Assembly (NCBI GenBank): GCA_963719285.1
Contig: CAVRBO010000002.1
Span: forward strand, 150,967 to 214,966
DNA: 64,000 nt
Direction of reading: 5' to 3'
Source of the DNA: C-114 sp963719285
GTDB taxonomy: Bacteria > Chloroflexota > Limnocylindria > Limnocylindrales > CSP1-4
In this document: positions 52,376 through 62,964 of the stretch, in pieces
Layout: each line of letters begins with the position of its first letter
Position numbering within the stretch: the stretch's first letter is position 1
The notes under the pieces: generated by a model
Databases searched by the model: none
Told to the model about the DNA's origin: nothing
The model's input: only the letters and a program-made list of their open reading frames with translations
Translations under genes and position numbers: made by a program

Positions 52376-52657
52376 CTAGGTGCTCTCATCGGCGGCCCTG
52401 CGCCTCTGAAAGCGGCTCGCCAGGTAGGTCGTCTGCTCGGAGTCCGGAACCCAGGGCTGCGACGCGGGCCGGTCGGAGCGTTGGACGAACGCTCCGTGCT
52501 CCGGGCAGTAAATGACCCAAAGGCACAGCCAGTGGCCGTTGTCGCCCATGATGGTCGTGAGCTCGTTGCCCGACCATCTCACTACGCTTCCGTCGATCGG
52601 GCACGGCGGCATGGAGAAGGGCTTACGTTCATTCGGTGGGCGACTGGTCCGCATCAC
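52376..52657 (-). CDS. small hypothetical protein with Cys pairs
   Basis: A 93-residue protein; a Cys in MPPCPIDG and another in YCPEHGAF suggest a metal-binding or disulfide-rich fold. Start may be the internal ATG after 15 residues. Function unknown. Confidence 0.4.
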   Translation of the reverse strand: MMRTSRPPNERKPFSMPPCPIDGSVVRWSGNELTTIMGDNGHWLCLWVIYCPEHGAFVQRSDRPASQPWVPDSEQTTYLASRFQRRRAADEST

Positions 52658-52824
52658 TCATGCTCCAGAACGCATTATCACGCGCTTTGGACTCCCTGAG
52701 CGCGGGGCGCACCGCACCACGATGGGGTGATAGTGCCGGTCCCTGGTGGGTTGCCTGGTAACACCGAGAAACCCCGGATCACCCGTTCCAGCCGGCCCGT
52801 CGTGGGCGCTCCACCCTGCGCGTG

Positions 52825-53031
52825 CTAGAGCCACCACCAACCGCCGGAGTACCAAGCAAGGCCCACGATGATCGTCAGGACGACGATCACGATGATCAGG
52901 ACGATGAGGACCGGGGCCACGAGTGCCTTCATCACCGACGGCTGTCCGTCGGGGCCGAGCGGGCGTCGGCTCGCGACGACGACGAACGCGATGAGGCCGG
53001 CGATCAACAAGGGGACGGCAAAGTAGGTCAT
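52825..53031 (-). CDS. small two-helix membrane protein
   Basis: A 68-residue protein made of two hydrophobic helices (FAVPLLIAGLIAFVVV and APVLIVLIIVIVVLTIIVGLAW) with a Trp-rich end. It begins four bases after the stop of the upstream small gene. Confidence 0.55.
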   Translation of the reverse strand: MTYFAVPLLIAGLIAFVVVASRRPLGPDGQPSVMKALVAPVLIVLIIVIVVLTIIVGLAWYSGGWWWL

Positions 53032-53035
53032 ACGC

Positions 53036-53375
53036 CTACGGGACGACGTGGTCGGATAACCGGAAGGCCCGGTCGAGACAGGCCGGCGCTGCGATGCGGG
53101 CGACGACGGTGCCGGAGAGCGAGAGGGCGACGATCGGGGCCGTCGTGCAGCGATCCCTGTCCGTCAGATCGAACGTGTAGTACTTGATGTCGCCTGCCTC
53201 GATGCGTCCGCCCGGCATCCCGGCGCCCTTCAGGTACACCACGATCACGGGGTCCGATAGGTCGTTGCTAACGCTCACCGCGGGGCCGTTGGTCTCCACG
53301 AAGCACGACGGCCAGAACGAGCGGCAGAGCGAGAATGACCGCCACCACCGATCGAACCCGCTTTGACCGGCTCAT
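53036..53375 (-). pseudogene. small exported protein, signal peptide and body in different frames
   Basis: A signal-like leader (MSRSKRVRSVVAVILALPLVLA) starts at 53375. The body (VETNGPAVSVSNDLSDPVIVVYLKGAGMPGG) is in another frame from 53299. A one-base indel near 53310 would join them into a protein of about 112 residues. Alternatively the 87-residue body is a gene of its own. Confidence 0.45.
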
Positions 53376-53811
53376 CGGAGTGGGTGTTGTCGCGGAAGCA
53401 AGGCTCACTGCGTCACGGTCGCCGGTCGAAGCAGTCCGCACAGGTTACCCAGTCGGTCACCGGTGAGAGAGCGGAGAGCCACCAGGGCGGCCGTAGCGTC
53501 ACATGCGCCGGCGCCCGCGGTCCATGCAACTGCGCCTTCGGCGGCGCCCGTTCTAGGGCGTGGCGTCTCGGCCCCGGTGTTGGGCGGATGTGGAGAGCTG
53601 GCGCCGGTGTCGGCGGCACGCCCTCGCACGGTGGCAGCGATCGGCGTGACAAGTCCGCTGTCGCGGGCATAGCAAAGCCCCTGACGACTTGGGGGGAGCA
53701 GTCAGGGGCGGACGCACACGATAACGCGGCGGATGATCGCCGTTCTAGCCGCCTGTTCGTGCAGGCGATGGCGTCAGCCAGCGCAGCGCGACCGTCGCGG
53801 CGCGTCGGCCG
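53376..53811. other. gene-poor stretch with one strong hairpin
   Basis: No credible gene. A perfect 8-base stem (CCCCTGAC 53678-53685 and GTCAGGGG 53701-53708) with a 15-base G-rich loop may be a terminator for the leftward operon that ends at 53812. Short ORFs here look like composition artefacts. Confidence 0.4.
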
Positions 53812-54534
53812 TCACCGATCTCGATCGTGGGCCTTGGCCAAGGCCGGCTCCACGTGGTCAGCCACCCGCCGGAGGACGCGCGCCTCCACGATGTCGGGAT
53901 CGTCCTGGACGGGTGGCGCGATCCCATCGAGCTCCGCCTGGCGCACGGCCAGGGCGGCGACCCGCTCGCTGCGCTCGAGCTGCGCAGCCCAGTCCCGGGC
54001 CATGTCCGGGAACAGGATCGCGGTACCGTCGAGGTAGCGGGCCTCGACCCGGGAGCGGGCGCAGCCGAGCGCGTGGAGATCCGCCACGCGGGCGAGGGCA
54101 AGGGTGCGCAGGGTGCCGAAGCTCGCGGTTTCCCCCGGGATGGCGGCCGGCCGCGGCTTGCCGTCGCCCGTCAGGAGCAGGGCGAGGTGGGCGCTGAGGA
54201 GGCCCTGCGTGAGTGCCTCACGTTCGAGGGTCTCCTGGGCGAGGAGGATCGTCCGGAGGACGAGCTGGAATCGGAAGACCGTCGCGAGGATCGCCGACCG
54301 GACCGCCCGGTCCCGTTCGTCTCGGGGCAGTCCGCGGTTCTGTGCCTCGGCCGCGTCCTTCGCCTCACGGGCAAGTCGGTCGAGCGGCAAGCCCTCGATA
54401 CCTGCCCCGAGGATCTCCTCGAAGTACGCCTCGAAGGTGCCGTACCGATGAGCATCCGACAGCCAGCCCTTCACCCGGTCGATCGGACTGAGGCTCGCCT
54501 CGAGCGCGGAGAGCCGGCGCTCAGCGGTCGTCAT
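53812..54534 (-). CDS. phage- or element-type protein of unknown function
   Basis: A 240-residue, mostly helical protein (ALEASLSPIDRVKGWLSDAHRYGTFEAYFEEIL at the start). Its start overlaps the stop of the upstream gene in an ATGA arrangement, so the two are co-expressed. No family recognised. Confidence 0.6.
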   Translation of the reverse strand: MTTAERRLSALEASLSPIDRVKGWLSDAHRYGTFEAYFEEILGAGIEGLPLDRLAREAKDAAEAQNRGLPRDERDRAVRSAILATVFRFQLVLRTILLAQETLEREALTQGLLSAHLALLLTGDGKPRPAAIPGETASFGTLRTLALARVADLHALGCARSRVEARYLDGTAILFPDMARDWAAQLERSERVAALAVRQAELDGIAPPVQDDPDIVEARVLRRVADHVEPALAKAHDRDR

Positions 54535-54938
54535 GGCACACCGAGGTCGTCGTCGGGCTCGGGCGCGCGTCGGGCGGCGGCCTCGAGCGCTGCGATCCGT
54601 TCCTCGAGCTCGCCGGTCTCGAGGAGCTTGGTCGCCGCGGTCGCGGCGGAGATCAGCACACGCAGCCTTGCGATTCCGTTTTCCATACCGACGCCATCGG
54701 TGACGACGATGTCGAGGAGCCGGCGGATGCCGGCGACAGAGTCCAGGCCGGGCAGGTCGTAGGCGACCGATATCGTGCCTTCCTTGCGCCGTCGCAGGCC
54801 ACCCAGCCGACGGGCCTCGGCCGCATCCTCGGCCCGATCCGGGTCGTGGCTGTAGCAATACGGGCGGTCCACCAGCGGTGGCATCCGGCACGGCTCCCCG
54901 TCGGCCTTCGCGAACACGCAGCGGCGCCTCGTTACCAT
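54531..54938 (-). CDS. small Cys/His-motif protein of a mobile-element family
   Basis: A 135-residue protein starting with TRRRCVFAKADGEPCRMPPLVDRPYCYSHDPDRAEDAAEARRLGG. The C-x(8)-C-x(9)-C-x-x-H pattern is a small zinc-binding motif seen in many phage and integrative-element proteins. The second half is a coiled helix. Function unknown. Confidence 0.65.
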   Translation of the reverse strand: MVTRRRCVFAKADGEPCRMPPLVDRPYCYSHDPDRAEDAAEARRLGGLRRRKEGTISVAYDLPGLDSVAGIRRLLDIVVTDGVGMENGIARLRVLISAATAATKLLETGELEERIAALEAAARRAPEPDDDLGVP

Positions 54939-55025
54939 CAGTTAGCTCTGCTTAGCCGCGAGCCCGACACGACCCGGCCATAGTGCGGCGTCGTCGACGC
55001 GTGCGACGTGGCCTAGACTTCCGTC

Positions 55026-55319
55026 ATGGCGGAGCGACCGGAGGGCTGGAAGTTCAATTCGCCGCCCAACGAGGGGACCATTACGGTCCAGGCGATCCTC
55101 GATGGCGATCCGATCGTCTTCGTGAGCCACGACGCCGACGATGGCGGATGGCAGTTCCTCGACGGGCGGGAGCCCCGCACCGAGAACGGTCGGCTCATCT
55201 GCCTTGCCGACATGCTGGCGAAGGACCCATCCCTGACCCAGCTCGCCGATCTCCCGATGGGCTGGGTCGCCTGGCGCCCCAGCGCGGCCGCAGCGTGGAG
55301 GCGCGAGCCGCACTCCTGA
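55026..55319 (+). CDS. DUF2185-like small protein
   Basis: A 97-residue soluble protein: TITVQAILDGDPIVFVSHDADDGGWQFLDG then ADMLAKDPSLTQLADLPMGWVAWR. The pattern is common in actinobacterial hypothetical proteins, some annotated as immunity-type. Function unknown. Confidence 0.6.
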   Translation: MAERPEGWKFNSPPNEGTITVQAILDGDPIVFVSHDADDGGWQFLDGREPRTENGRLICLADMLAKDPSLTQLADLPMGWVAWRPSAAAAWRREPHS

Positions 55320-55332
55320 TGCCGTCGGACGC

Positions 55333-56611
55333 TCAGCCATCCTCTCGCTCCGCAGTCCGGCCGGTGAGCCCCTGCCAGCGCTCGATGATCACCTGGCACG
55401 TAGCGGGGCTCGATCTCCAGGCCGTAGCAGCGCCGGCCGAGCGTCTCGGCCGCGACAAGGGTCGTTCCTGAGCCGAGGAAGGGGTCATACACGATCTCGC
55501 CGGCCCGCGGGTGGTTGCGGATCGGGGTCTCCGAGAGGAGGACCGGCTTCTGGGCGGGATGATCCTGCTTCTCCTCGGTCGAGCCGCCCATGATCATCTT
55601 TGGTGAGGGAGCGTTCCAGACGGTCGACTGGTCGCGCGGACCGATGAACAGGTTGGGAATGCCGGGCTCTCGCACCACCCAGCAGGTTCGTGTGCCAATG
55701 CATGCCAACCGCGGCTCATCGCGAACAGGCTCTTGTCCCAGATCACCTGGGAGGCGATCTCGAAGCCGATCCGTTGGAGCCCGAGCGCCACCTCCGCGGC
55801 GTGGACTCCGCGTGCCAGACGTAGCCCACCTCCAGGGACGGCACGAGCGCGAACGCCATCGCTCCAGTGACCCGTGTGTCTCCCGACAGCGTCGTGTTGC
55901 GGTGGCCCTCCGGATGCGCATGTACGGCTGCTCGGCCGGGCCGAGGCTCGTTGTAGACGCCATCGCGCCAGGTCGGGTCGAGCAACACGCCATACGGCGG
56001 GTCCGTGGCGAGGAGCGCGGCTCCGCACAATCGAGCAGTCGGCCGACGTCCTCTGGGTCCGTCGCATCGCCGACACAGCAGGCGATGCTCGCCCAGGGGC
56101 CACAGGTCGCCCTGCTTGACGTAGACGTCGCCCTCGTCGGGGACGGGCGGGACCTCGTCGGGGTCGCCGAGCACCGGCCGCCTCGATGCCGTGCTGCTCG
56201 CCAGGTCAGCGAGCAGCGCGCGAGGGCGTCGTCGGTCGGCTGCGAGACTCGCCAGCAGCGCCGCCAGCGCGTCCTGTCTCGGCTGCCGCCATGGCCGCCG
56301 AGGGGGTCGAGGTCGCGAGGACGAGCCGCTCCTCGTCCTCGGAGAGCTCGACGTACGTCACCGGGACGCTCGGCTCGTTGCGGGCGACCGCGAGCTCGAC
56401 CCGGAGGTGGCCGTCGACGACGTGGCCGGTGGTCCGGTTCACCATGACCTGCGCCACCCAGCCGACCTCGGAGAGCGCCCCCGACAGGGCCCGCTGCTGG
56501 GCGCGTGGGATGGGTCCGCCAGTTGCGCGGGTTGGCGAGGAGCTGGTCCGGCGCGACGTCGGCGTGGCCGACGATCCGGTTCCGCCAGGCCGCGGAGGTC
56601 TGCGTCGTCAT
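55333..56611 (-). pseudogene. ParB-like plus site-specific DNA methyltransferase, several frameshifts
   Basis: The start (PDQLLANPRNWRTHP) and VVDGHLRVELAVARNEPSVPVTYVELSEDEERLVLAT form a ParB/Srx domain. ATDPPYGVLL is the catalytic DPPY motif, and YDPFLGSGTTLVAAETLGRRCYGLEIEP is the SAM motif of the N4/N6 adenine-cytosine class. These pieces lie in different frames with at least four indels. In phages and elements such enzymes modify their own DNA against restriction. Confidence 0.75.
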
Positions 56612-56700
56612 CCGTTTGCACCTTGCATCGTCGCGCCCGCCGAGTGATGGATGTCCGCCGGGTCGCCAGATCGGGCGGCCACGAGCGAAGGAGCGACGAC

Positions 56701-57003
56701 ATGGCAGAGGTCAGCGCGGTGCATCGGGTCGGCGCGATTCGGGATCGAACCCACGAGGCACCGATCGAGGACTTCCCGGTCCAGCCCAGCCAGAAGGACG
56801 GTCTCGGGCGGATGTGCGCCACCCATTGGAAGGCGTACGTCGCGGGCCTGGCCCGACAGGCGAAGGAGCGCACCGCGGCTTCCGCCGCGAGCGAACCGGC
56901 TCCAGATGCTGCTGAACCAGGCAAGCCGACGACGAAGCGAGCCCGAACCCGCCGCACGGCGAGCACCGAGGCCCCGGTGGCGCAGGAGTCCGCCGGCGAG
57001 TAG
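56701..57003 (+). CDS. small hypothetical protein with basic, Ala-rich tail
   Basis: A 100-residue protein with RMCATHWKAYVAGLARQAKE in the middle and a low-complexity Ala/Thr/Lys/Arg tail. AGGAG precedes the ATG by about eight bases. Function unknown; an element gene by position. Confidence 0.5.
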   Translation: MAEVSAVHRVGAIRDRTHEAPIEDFPVQPSQKDGLGRMCATHWKAYVAGLARQAKERTAASAASEPAPDAAEPGKPTTKRARTRRTASTEAPVAQESAGE

Positions 57004-57071
57004 AACCGCGCCCGGCCGCCAACACGGCGCCTCTGGGTACCAACCCGGGGGCGCCGCGCTCGTTCCGGTCG

Positions 57072-58640
57072 TCATCGACTGTCGCCCCCGGCCGCCGCGA
57101 CGAGGCCCGAGGACTCCGTCCGGGGCTTCGTCCGGTTGATGAGAAGGAAGCCGGGTGGTGGCTGAGTTAAGGAGGGGCTATCCCTCTCGCCCCGACCATT
57201 TACGGATATTCCGACCACCTCTGGCAGCGCCGCGGCAAGCCCGTGCCGGACCGCGTGATCGCTCAGGTGGACCGTGGCTTCGCGCAGCCCGAGGACGTCG
57301 ATCCGGTCGAAGAGGGCGCTCGCGAGGAGCTGCCGGCCCGGAGCCGCCTTCGGCCTTGCGCCACGTCTCCGGGAGCGCCCGGACGTAACTTCACCGCGAC
57401 GTCCGCCGGGATGCCCTCGGTCGATGGCTCCGTCGCGGCTGCAGCCTGCTCGCGGTCGAGTCGAGTCCATCGTCTGTTCGAGGGCCGCGGCGTCGCGATC
57501 TCGGAGATAGCGGGCCATCGCGCGCTCGCGCTCCCGGTCGATCCGCTCAGACGTGGCATCGTCCCGCCCGCGGTCGGCGCCGGCGACTTCGCTCACGACG
57601 CCAGCGATCGCCCCTACCCCGATCGACGCTTCGGCGAGTAGAGCTTCGACGATCTGCTCGTACATCTCGCGGCGGTACGCGTGGCCTAGATCCGGCCGCG
57701 GCCGCGGCGAGCAGGTCGGGCCTCGACGAACGGGGGCACGACGTCCCGGTGGCGGTAGTAGCCCGTGTCGCCGGTGAGCCGCTTGCCACAGGCGGCGCAG
57801 TGGAGCATGTCGAGGGCGTACGGTCGGCGCGGGTCGGCCGGACGGCCCGTCTTCGTGGCTCGCCGGGCCCGGGTCGCCTGGGCGGCCTCCCAGAGCGCGG
57901 ATGGGACAAGCGGCGCCCAGCGGGCCGGCTCGCCGTCGCGGAGGCGGCCGACGTAGAGCGGCGAGGTGAGGATCGCCGCGGACGGTGAAGAGCGGCAGGC
58001 CGACTGCCGTCGCGACAGCGCGATCGGTCAGGCCGGCTGCCGCGAACTCGAACACCCGACGCACGATCGGGAAGGCGCTCGGGATCGGGCTCGAGGAGCT
58101 TGTCGCCGTTGCGTCGGAAGCCGAACGGGGGATGGCCGCCCGGGATCGCGCTCCTTGACGAGCTTGGAGGCATAGCCCTCCTTGATCCGACGGGAGAGGC
58201 GCCGGCTGTAGCGCTCGGCGTCCTTGGCCTCGTCGACGAGCTGGTCCCAATGGCGCTCGGACGAGGACAGGATCTCCTCATCGCAGAAATAGACCGGGAC
58301 GCCGGCCGGATGAAGGGTGTCCTCGAGGAGCTCGAGCGTTCGGCGGAGGTTGCGCTGCCAGCGCGAGACATAGCCGACGAGGAGGACATCGAAGTCGCCG
58401 CGCTGGGCGGCCACCGAGCATGTCCACCATCTCCGCCGAGCGGTACACCGTCCGCCCGGAGTGGGCGGCCCGCCAGGCGAGCCCGGAGTCGACGAGCCCG
58501 AGCTTCGCGATCGCCCGGTCCTGGAGCTCGGCCTGGGCCTCGGGGCCGTAGCGGTCGAACTGGCCGGGCGTGCTCTCCCGGATCCAGCGCGCCGCCCGGC
58601 GCCCAGCGAGGTCCTCGATCGTGGCGGGCAGCCGTCTCAT
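57072..58640 (-). pseudogene. large serine recombinase with frameshifts (copy C)
   Basis: The N-terminal resolvase part starts at 58640 with ARWIRESTPGQFDRYGPEAQ, which carries the catalytic Ser, followed by DVLLVGYVSRWQRNLRRTLELLEDTL in another frame. The recombinase domain and the coiled coil follow, ending in ATVHLSDHAVRHGLAAALPEVVGISVNGRGER, which runs through the duplicated tRNA 3' end to a stop at 57072. Several indels split the frame. Its start overlaps the upstream gene in an ATGA arrangement. Confidence 0.85.
57183..57260 (+). repeat. tRNA-Pro(CGG) 3'-end repeat, copy 3
   Basis: Bases 57183-57198 repeat the tRNA 3' end. The match continues as TTTACGGATATTCCGACCACCTC without a difference and then with scattered changes. 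Marks the left end of the element carrying recombinase C. Confidence 0.88.
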
Positions 58641-59143
58641 GCGGGTTCCCTCGGGACGACGCGGAGCCGCGCGCGGCGGGCGCGGCGGTCGCGTTGTTCG
58701 TTGGCCCAGCGATCACGGACGAGTTGGGCGAGGGCGATGACGACCGGATCCATCAGGGGATTGTCGCGCAGGTTGGCGTGTGCATCCAGTGGCGGGTGGG
58801 TCGATGCGATGACGTGGAGTCGGACGGGGCTGTGGGCGAGTGATGCGGTGATGGATGTCGTTCGGGGATGAGGGCTTCTTCGTGGAGCGGAGCGTCGGTG
58901 GCGTGGGCGTTGGGATCGGGGAGAGGGGGCTCCGTCAGGTGCTGTTGGTGTGTTGATCCTGGGGGGCACAGGGGTTGATGCGTGAATCACGCTAGTGATG
59001 TCGCACTTCGGCCGCTTGCGCTCGTCACGAACGCCAGGGGTGTCGCGTCGGTCGTCGCGACCTCGTCGCGACCCGGTCGCGGCTGTTCCTGGGCGAGGTG
59101 CCAGGGACGCGACGAGGGACGCGCGCGCGGCTCGGGCGCTCAC
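58637..59143 (-). CDS. Arg/Pro-rich protein coupled to Replic_Relax and recombinase
   Basis: A 168-residue ORF whose GTG overlaps the stop of the upstream Replic_Relax frame (GTGA) and whose stop overlaps the recombinase ATG (ATGA). The last 38 residues (MDPVVIALAQLVRDRWANEQRDRRARRARLRVV) look genuinely protein-like and could also start from their own ATG at 58753. The rest is Arg/Pro-rich and less convincing. Confidence 0.5.
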   Translation of the reverse strand: MSARAARASLVASLAPRPGTAATGSRRGRDDRRDTPGVRDERKRPKCDITSVIHASTPVPPRINTPTAPDGAPSPRSQRPRHRRSAPRRSPHPRTTSITASLAHSPVRLHVIASTHPPLDAHANLRDNPLMDPVVIALAQLVRDRWANEQRDRRARRARLRVVPREPA

Positions 59144-60082
59144 AGGGCCGCCGCGAACATCGGGATCCGCCGGTAGACCCGGTCATCGAGGACCTCGAGC
59201 GTCGTCGGGTCGGCGAGGTCACCCGCGGCCAGATACGGCCAGGGGTTGCCCGTCCAGTGCGGCGCGAAGTCGACGAGCCGCGCCTCGGTTCCGCCTGGCG
59301 TCGTCCACAGCGGCGCCATACGGGTCGGCGGTGAGAGATGCCTCGGTCACGACCCAGGCGGTCGTGGCGCTCTCTTCCTTCTCCGTCCCGCGCAGGCGGG
59401 CGCGGACCGAGGCGGCACGCCGCGCGGAGTCGACGACGAAGCCGACGTGGAGCGGGGCACGCTCGTCGCGCCGGTCGTAGCAGCCCTGGTAGTTCTCGAG
59501 CTTGGCGGCGAGGATCGGTCCCCGTTCGGTGCCGAGGTCGCGTTCGATCGCGAGGAGGATGGAGCGCTCGCCGACCCGGACGACGGCCAGGGCATCGGGC
59601 CGCAGGCTCGCGTGCCAGGTCATCCGGATGAGCGGGCGCTCCGAGACCCAGGCCGCCAGGCCGACGCCGCCCGTCGCATCGCTCGCCCGCAAGAACGCCG
59701 CGAAGACGTCGTGGGTCGCCAGCCCATGGATGACGGGCGACACGCTCTCCGGGGCGTTGTCGTACAGCTTCTTGCGGCCGGTCGGCCAGATCATGTGTTC
59801 CAACGCCGCCCGGGTCGCCCGGGTCAGGGCATAGGCGTAGCGGCCCCGCGGGCGCTGCCGGTTGGCGGCCCAGAACCCGGTGAGGAGGCCGTACTCGACG
59901 AGGCGGGCCAGGCGGCGCTGGGCGATCCGCCGGTGGCCGTACGCGAGGAGGGCGGCGAGCTCGGCGGTGACGACGTCGCCGTGGACGAGCCAGATCAGGA
60001 GGCTCCGGTCACGCTCGGGCAGCGCCGTCCAAGCCGCGATCCCCGGCCCAGACCGGATCCCCGAGCGTCGGGCTGCCGTCAG
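59140..60082 (-). pseudogene. replication-relaxation (Replic_Relax) family protein, frameshifted
   Basis: A second member of the family seen at 13869. The winged helix is encoded upstream of 59803 (LPERDRSLLIWLVHGDVVTAELAALLAYGHRRIAQRRLARLVEYGLL). The nuclease-like part contains RPDALAVVRVGERSILLAIERDLGTERGPILAAKLENYQ. The last part (RLVDFAPHWTGNPWPYL) is in another frame, with an indel near 59316, ending at a TGA at 59140. No ATG or GTG starts the frame; a CTG at 60082 is the best guess. Confidence 0.75.
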
Positions 60083-60189
60083 CCCGGGCCGCCGTTCGGC
60101 TCGGGCCGCCCCCGATCAGCCCGATCGGCGTCGCGGGGCGACGGACGACCGGGCGGATGTCGATGGCATGGCTGGTTCTGCTGGTGGTC

Positions 60190-61631
60190 ATGGCGTGCTC
60201 CGTAGGGTCCAGTGCGGTCGTCCGTCCTTGCCCTCACCACCGGGACCGGTGCGAATACCGGCGTCGAGTGGAAGCTCGACGGGAGGTTCCTGACGGGCCA
60301 CACATACAAGGCCACAGTCTGGGCGCTCGCGCCAGCGGGGACAGTGGTTCGACCCTGCAGCTCGGGGTTGCCGGCGACCAAGCGTCACAGACGCTCAACG
60401 GGAACGGCGCCTGGCAGCGGGTCCCAACGATCAGCTGGTCCCCGGGAGCCGACCGCACAGGTGTCGTCCTGGCCGTATATCGGACCGCGACCGGTGGCGC
60501 CGTGAGCGTGAGCCTCGACGACGCCGCCGTGGGGACGTAGGAACGCCCGACCTAGATGTGACGACGTCGGAGACCATCTTCGATGCCGACAGCCACATCG
60601 TCGCGACGATGGCCCCGCCGGCGGCCCCGGGTACACGGAACCGATCATGACCCGAACGACGCGTGACGTCATGGGTCGCCCATCGATGGTGACGGTCAAT
60701 GAGATCGCCTAGGGCGACGGGGCAGTCAGACGTCGAACCTCGGGACCCAAACTCACTTCGATACGCTCGGGCGAACGGACTACACCGTCGATCCGCTCAG
60801 CCACAAGACGATCTTCGGCTTCGACCGCCTCGCGAACAACATTGCAACGACGCTGAACGACACGGGTGTCGCGCCTGTCGCACAGACCGATGACCACGGG
60901 GTCAAGACGCAATTCGCCTACGACGTGCTCGGCGAGCTGACCGGCATGTGCCCCGCACAACAGGTCTGTTATCACCGGCTGCGACGAGACCTCATCGTCC
61001 AACGTCCAAGGCCTGGCACTGGACCTATGACGTCGCCGGCAACCAGGTGAGTCAGGTCCCGCCGGCGAATACGACCCTGACGCCGCTCGACTCGACCGTC
61101 TGGACGTATGACGGCGGCGGCCGTCTGACATCGGTCACCGATCAGACGAACGGTGGGCTGGTGACCCACCGTCACACCGACACTCCTGCCAGCGCGTACG
61201 ACGCGCTCGGGCGCCTTCTCGTCAGCCCCACGTATCTGGGCAGCGGCACGGGCACCCTGGCCCTCCAGACAACGACCACGTATCTCGGTACCGGTCAGGT
61301 CAGCCGGATCGACTATGCGGAGAGCGGGTCGACCGTCGACTCGCTCGATTCGAGACCTACGATGCGGCCGGACGCCCGGACCTCGTCCAGCGCGCCGGCG
61401 CACCGAGCGTCACGCTCACCGATTTCAACTGGAACGCCGATGGGACGCTGGCTCGCGCGTCGACGGAGATGCCGGAGCCGTGGGGACGTCGACCTTCGCA
61501 TACGACTGGGACAAGCGATCGAGATCGCCACCGCGCCAACGGGTCGGCAGACGGGTGGCGCAAATGAGACGTTCGGCTACACCGCGGACGGGCTGTCGCA
61601 ACACGAACGTGGAACGGCAGCACGGCGGATG
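60190..61631 (+). pseudogene. RHS/YD-repeat protein, 5' part, frameshifted
   Basis: Pieces of a secreted or surface RHS protein in several frames: a carbohydrate-binding-like beta domain (VEWKLDGRFLTGHTYKATVWALAPAG, then TLQLGVAGDQASQTLNGNGAWQRV) and YD repeats (TYDVAGNQVSQ, WTYDGGGRLTSVTDQ, AYDALGRLLVS). Cut by the IS at 61632; continues at 62965. Confidence 0.7.
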
Positions 61632-62964
61632 TGTCCCGCGTCAAGAAATTCTTGGACACTTTCGGGCTCGGAATAGGTGTGATCGGTGGGCTCGGCAGTG
61701 CCGACTGAGCGGAGTCGCGAAGTCGAGCGCCTCGTGAGGACGGATCTCGTTGTACAGGTCCGGTAGGTGTCGGTCTGGTCGGCCAGTTCGAGGGCATCGG
61801 CGATCTCGAGCCGATACAGGTGCTCGTACTTGAGCGAACCATTGAACCGTTCGACCACGCCGTTGGTCTCGGGCGCGTGGTGGCGGGTCCGGACGTGGGT
61901 CAACTCCGAGCGGCCGGCGATGAACCGCATGAAGTCGGCGCTCTTGTAGGCCGGCCCGTTGTCGGTCACGATCGTGACCGGGGTCAGTTCGCCGGTCGCC
62001 GGTCGACACAGTCATCGAGGAGTGGATGCCCGAGCAATCGTTCGGCCGCCGCGATCGCCTCGGAGGGCGGCGATGGCATCGCGAGCGGTGCTCGTGCCCG
62101 AGACCGGCGCGGCCAGGCAGAGCTTCGTCGCGTAGTCGACCACCGGACTGACCCGCCAGCGCCCGCCGGCGCTCGTCTCGTACTCGGTGAAGTCGGTCTG
62201 CCAGACCCGATTGCGACGGATCGGTGCGGCCACGAAGGCGGCCCGCCGATCGACTGCCAGTTGGCGTCGTTCGGCCTGGTAGCGGACCGGCATCAGCAGG
62301 CCCCGTCTCGCGCAGCGCCCGCTCGACGGAGCTGCGTGATACCCGCAGCCCGTCCGCCTGGAGCATCGCCCAGATCTTGCGATGGCCCCAGGCCGACCAG
62401 CGATAGGCCATCTGGGGCAGCTGGTTCCTCGATGGCATCGACGACGGGTGCCGGCCAACGCCGGACCGGGCGGCCGCGCAGGTGACCGGACCGCCAGTGA
62501 TACCAGGTCGAGGCTGGGATGCCGAGGCGGGCCAGGAACCGGCGGACCGGCACGCCGCCCTCGGCCCGGATCAGCTCGAGCTCTTCGTACGCGGGTAGAG
62601 CGCCCCCTTTTTTCGCCACACGCGGAGTTCCACGTAGGCCTCACCGAGCGCGGTCGTCAGGTCCTCGACCTGGTCGGCCAGTTCGACCTCGCGTCTCGAG
62701 GCGAGGGTCACCGCGTTGTCTCCGCGGGCGAGGCTCTCCCGGCCGCCATCGAGGAACTGCTTCTGCCATTTGGCGATCGTCGTCTGGCTCATCTGAGGCG
62801 GCGGGCGACATCGACCTGGCTGGTCTCGCCCCTGAGCACCGAGAGCACGATGGCCAGCTTCTCGTCAGGGGTCTGGAACGCCTTCCGGCCCATCGTCGTC
62901 ACACCTCATCGGACACCCACCGCCATCACACTCGGGAGTGTCCAACTCAGTCTGACGCACCACA
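61632..62964 (-). mobile_element. IS3-family insertion sequence, copy 2 (decayed)
   Basis: A 1333-base copy of the element at 38248-39578, with equivalent ends. OrfA is broken after VARRLR by an indel near 62792. OrfB is in at least three frames (62293-62619, 62012-62644, 61577-61969), so no working transposase is made. Inserted in the RHS gene. Confidence 0.85.

Noticed and set aside
61632..62964. Target-site duplication of IS copy 2
   Set aside because: The flanking bases on both sides do not match over three or more positions once the ends are fixed by comparison with copy 1.
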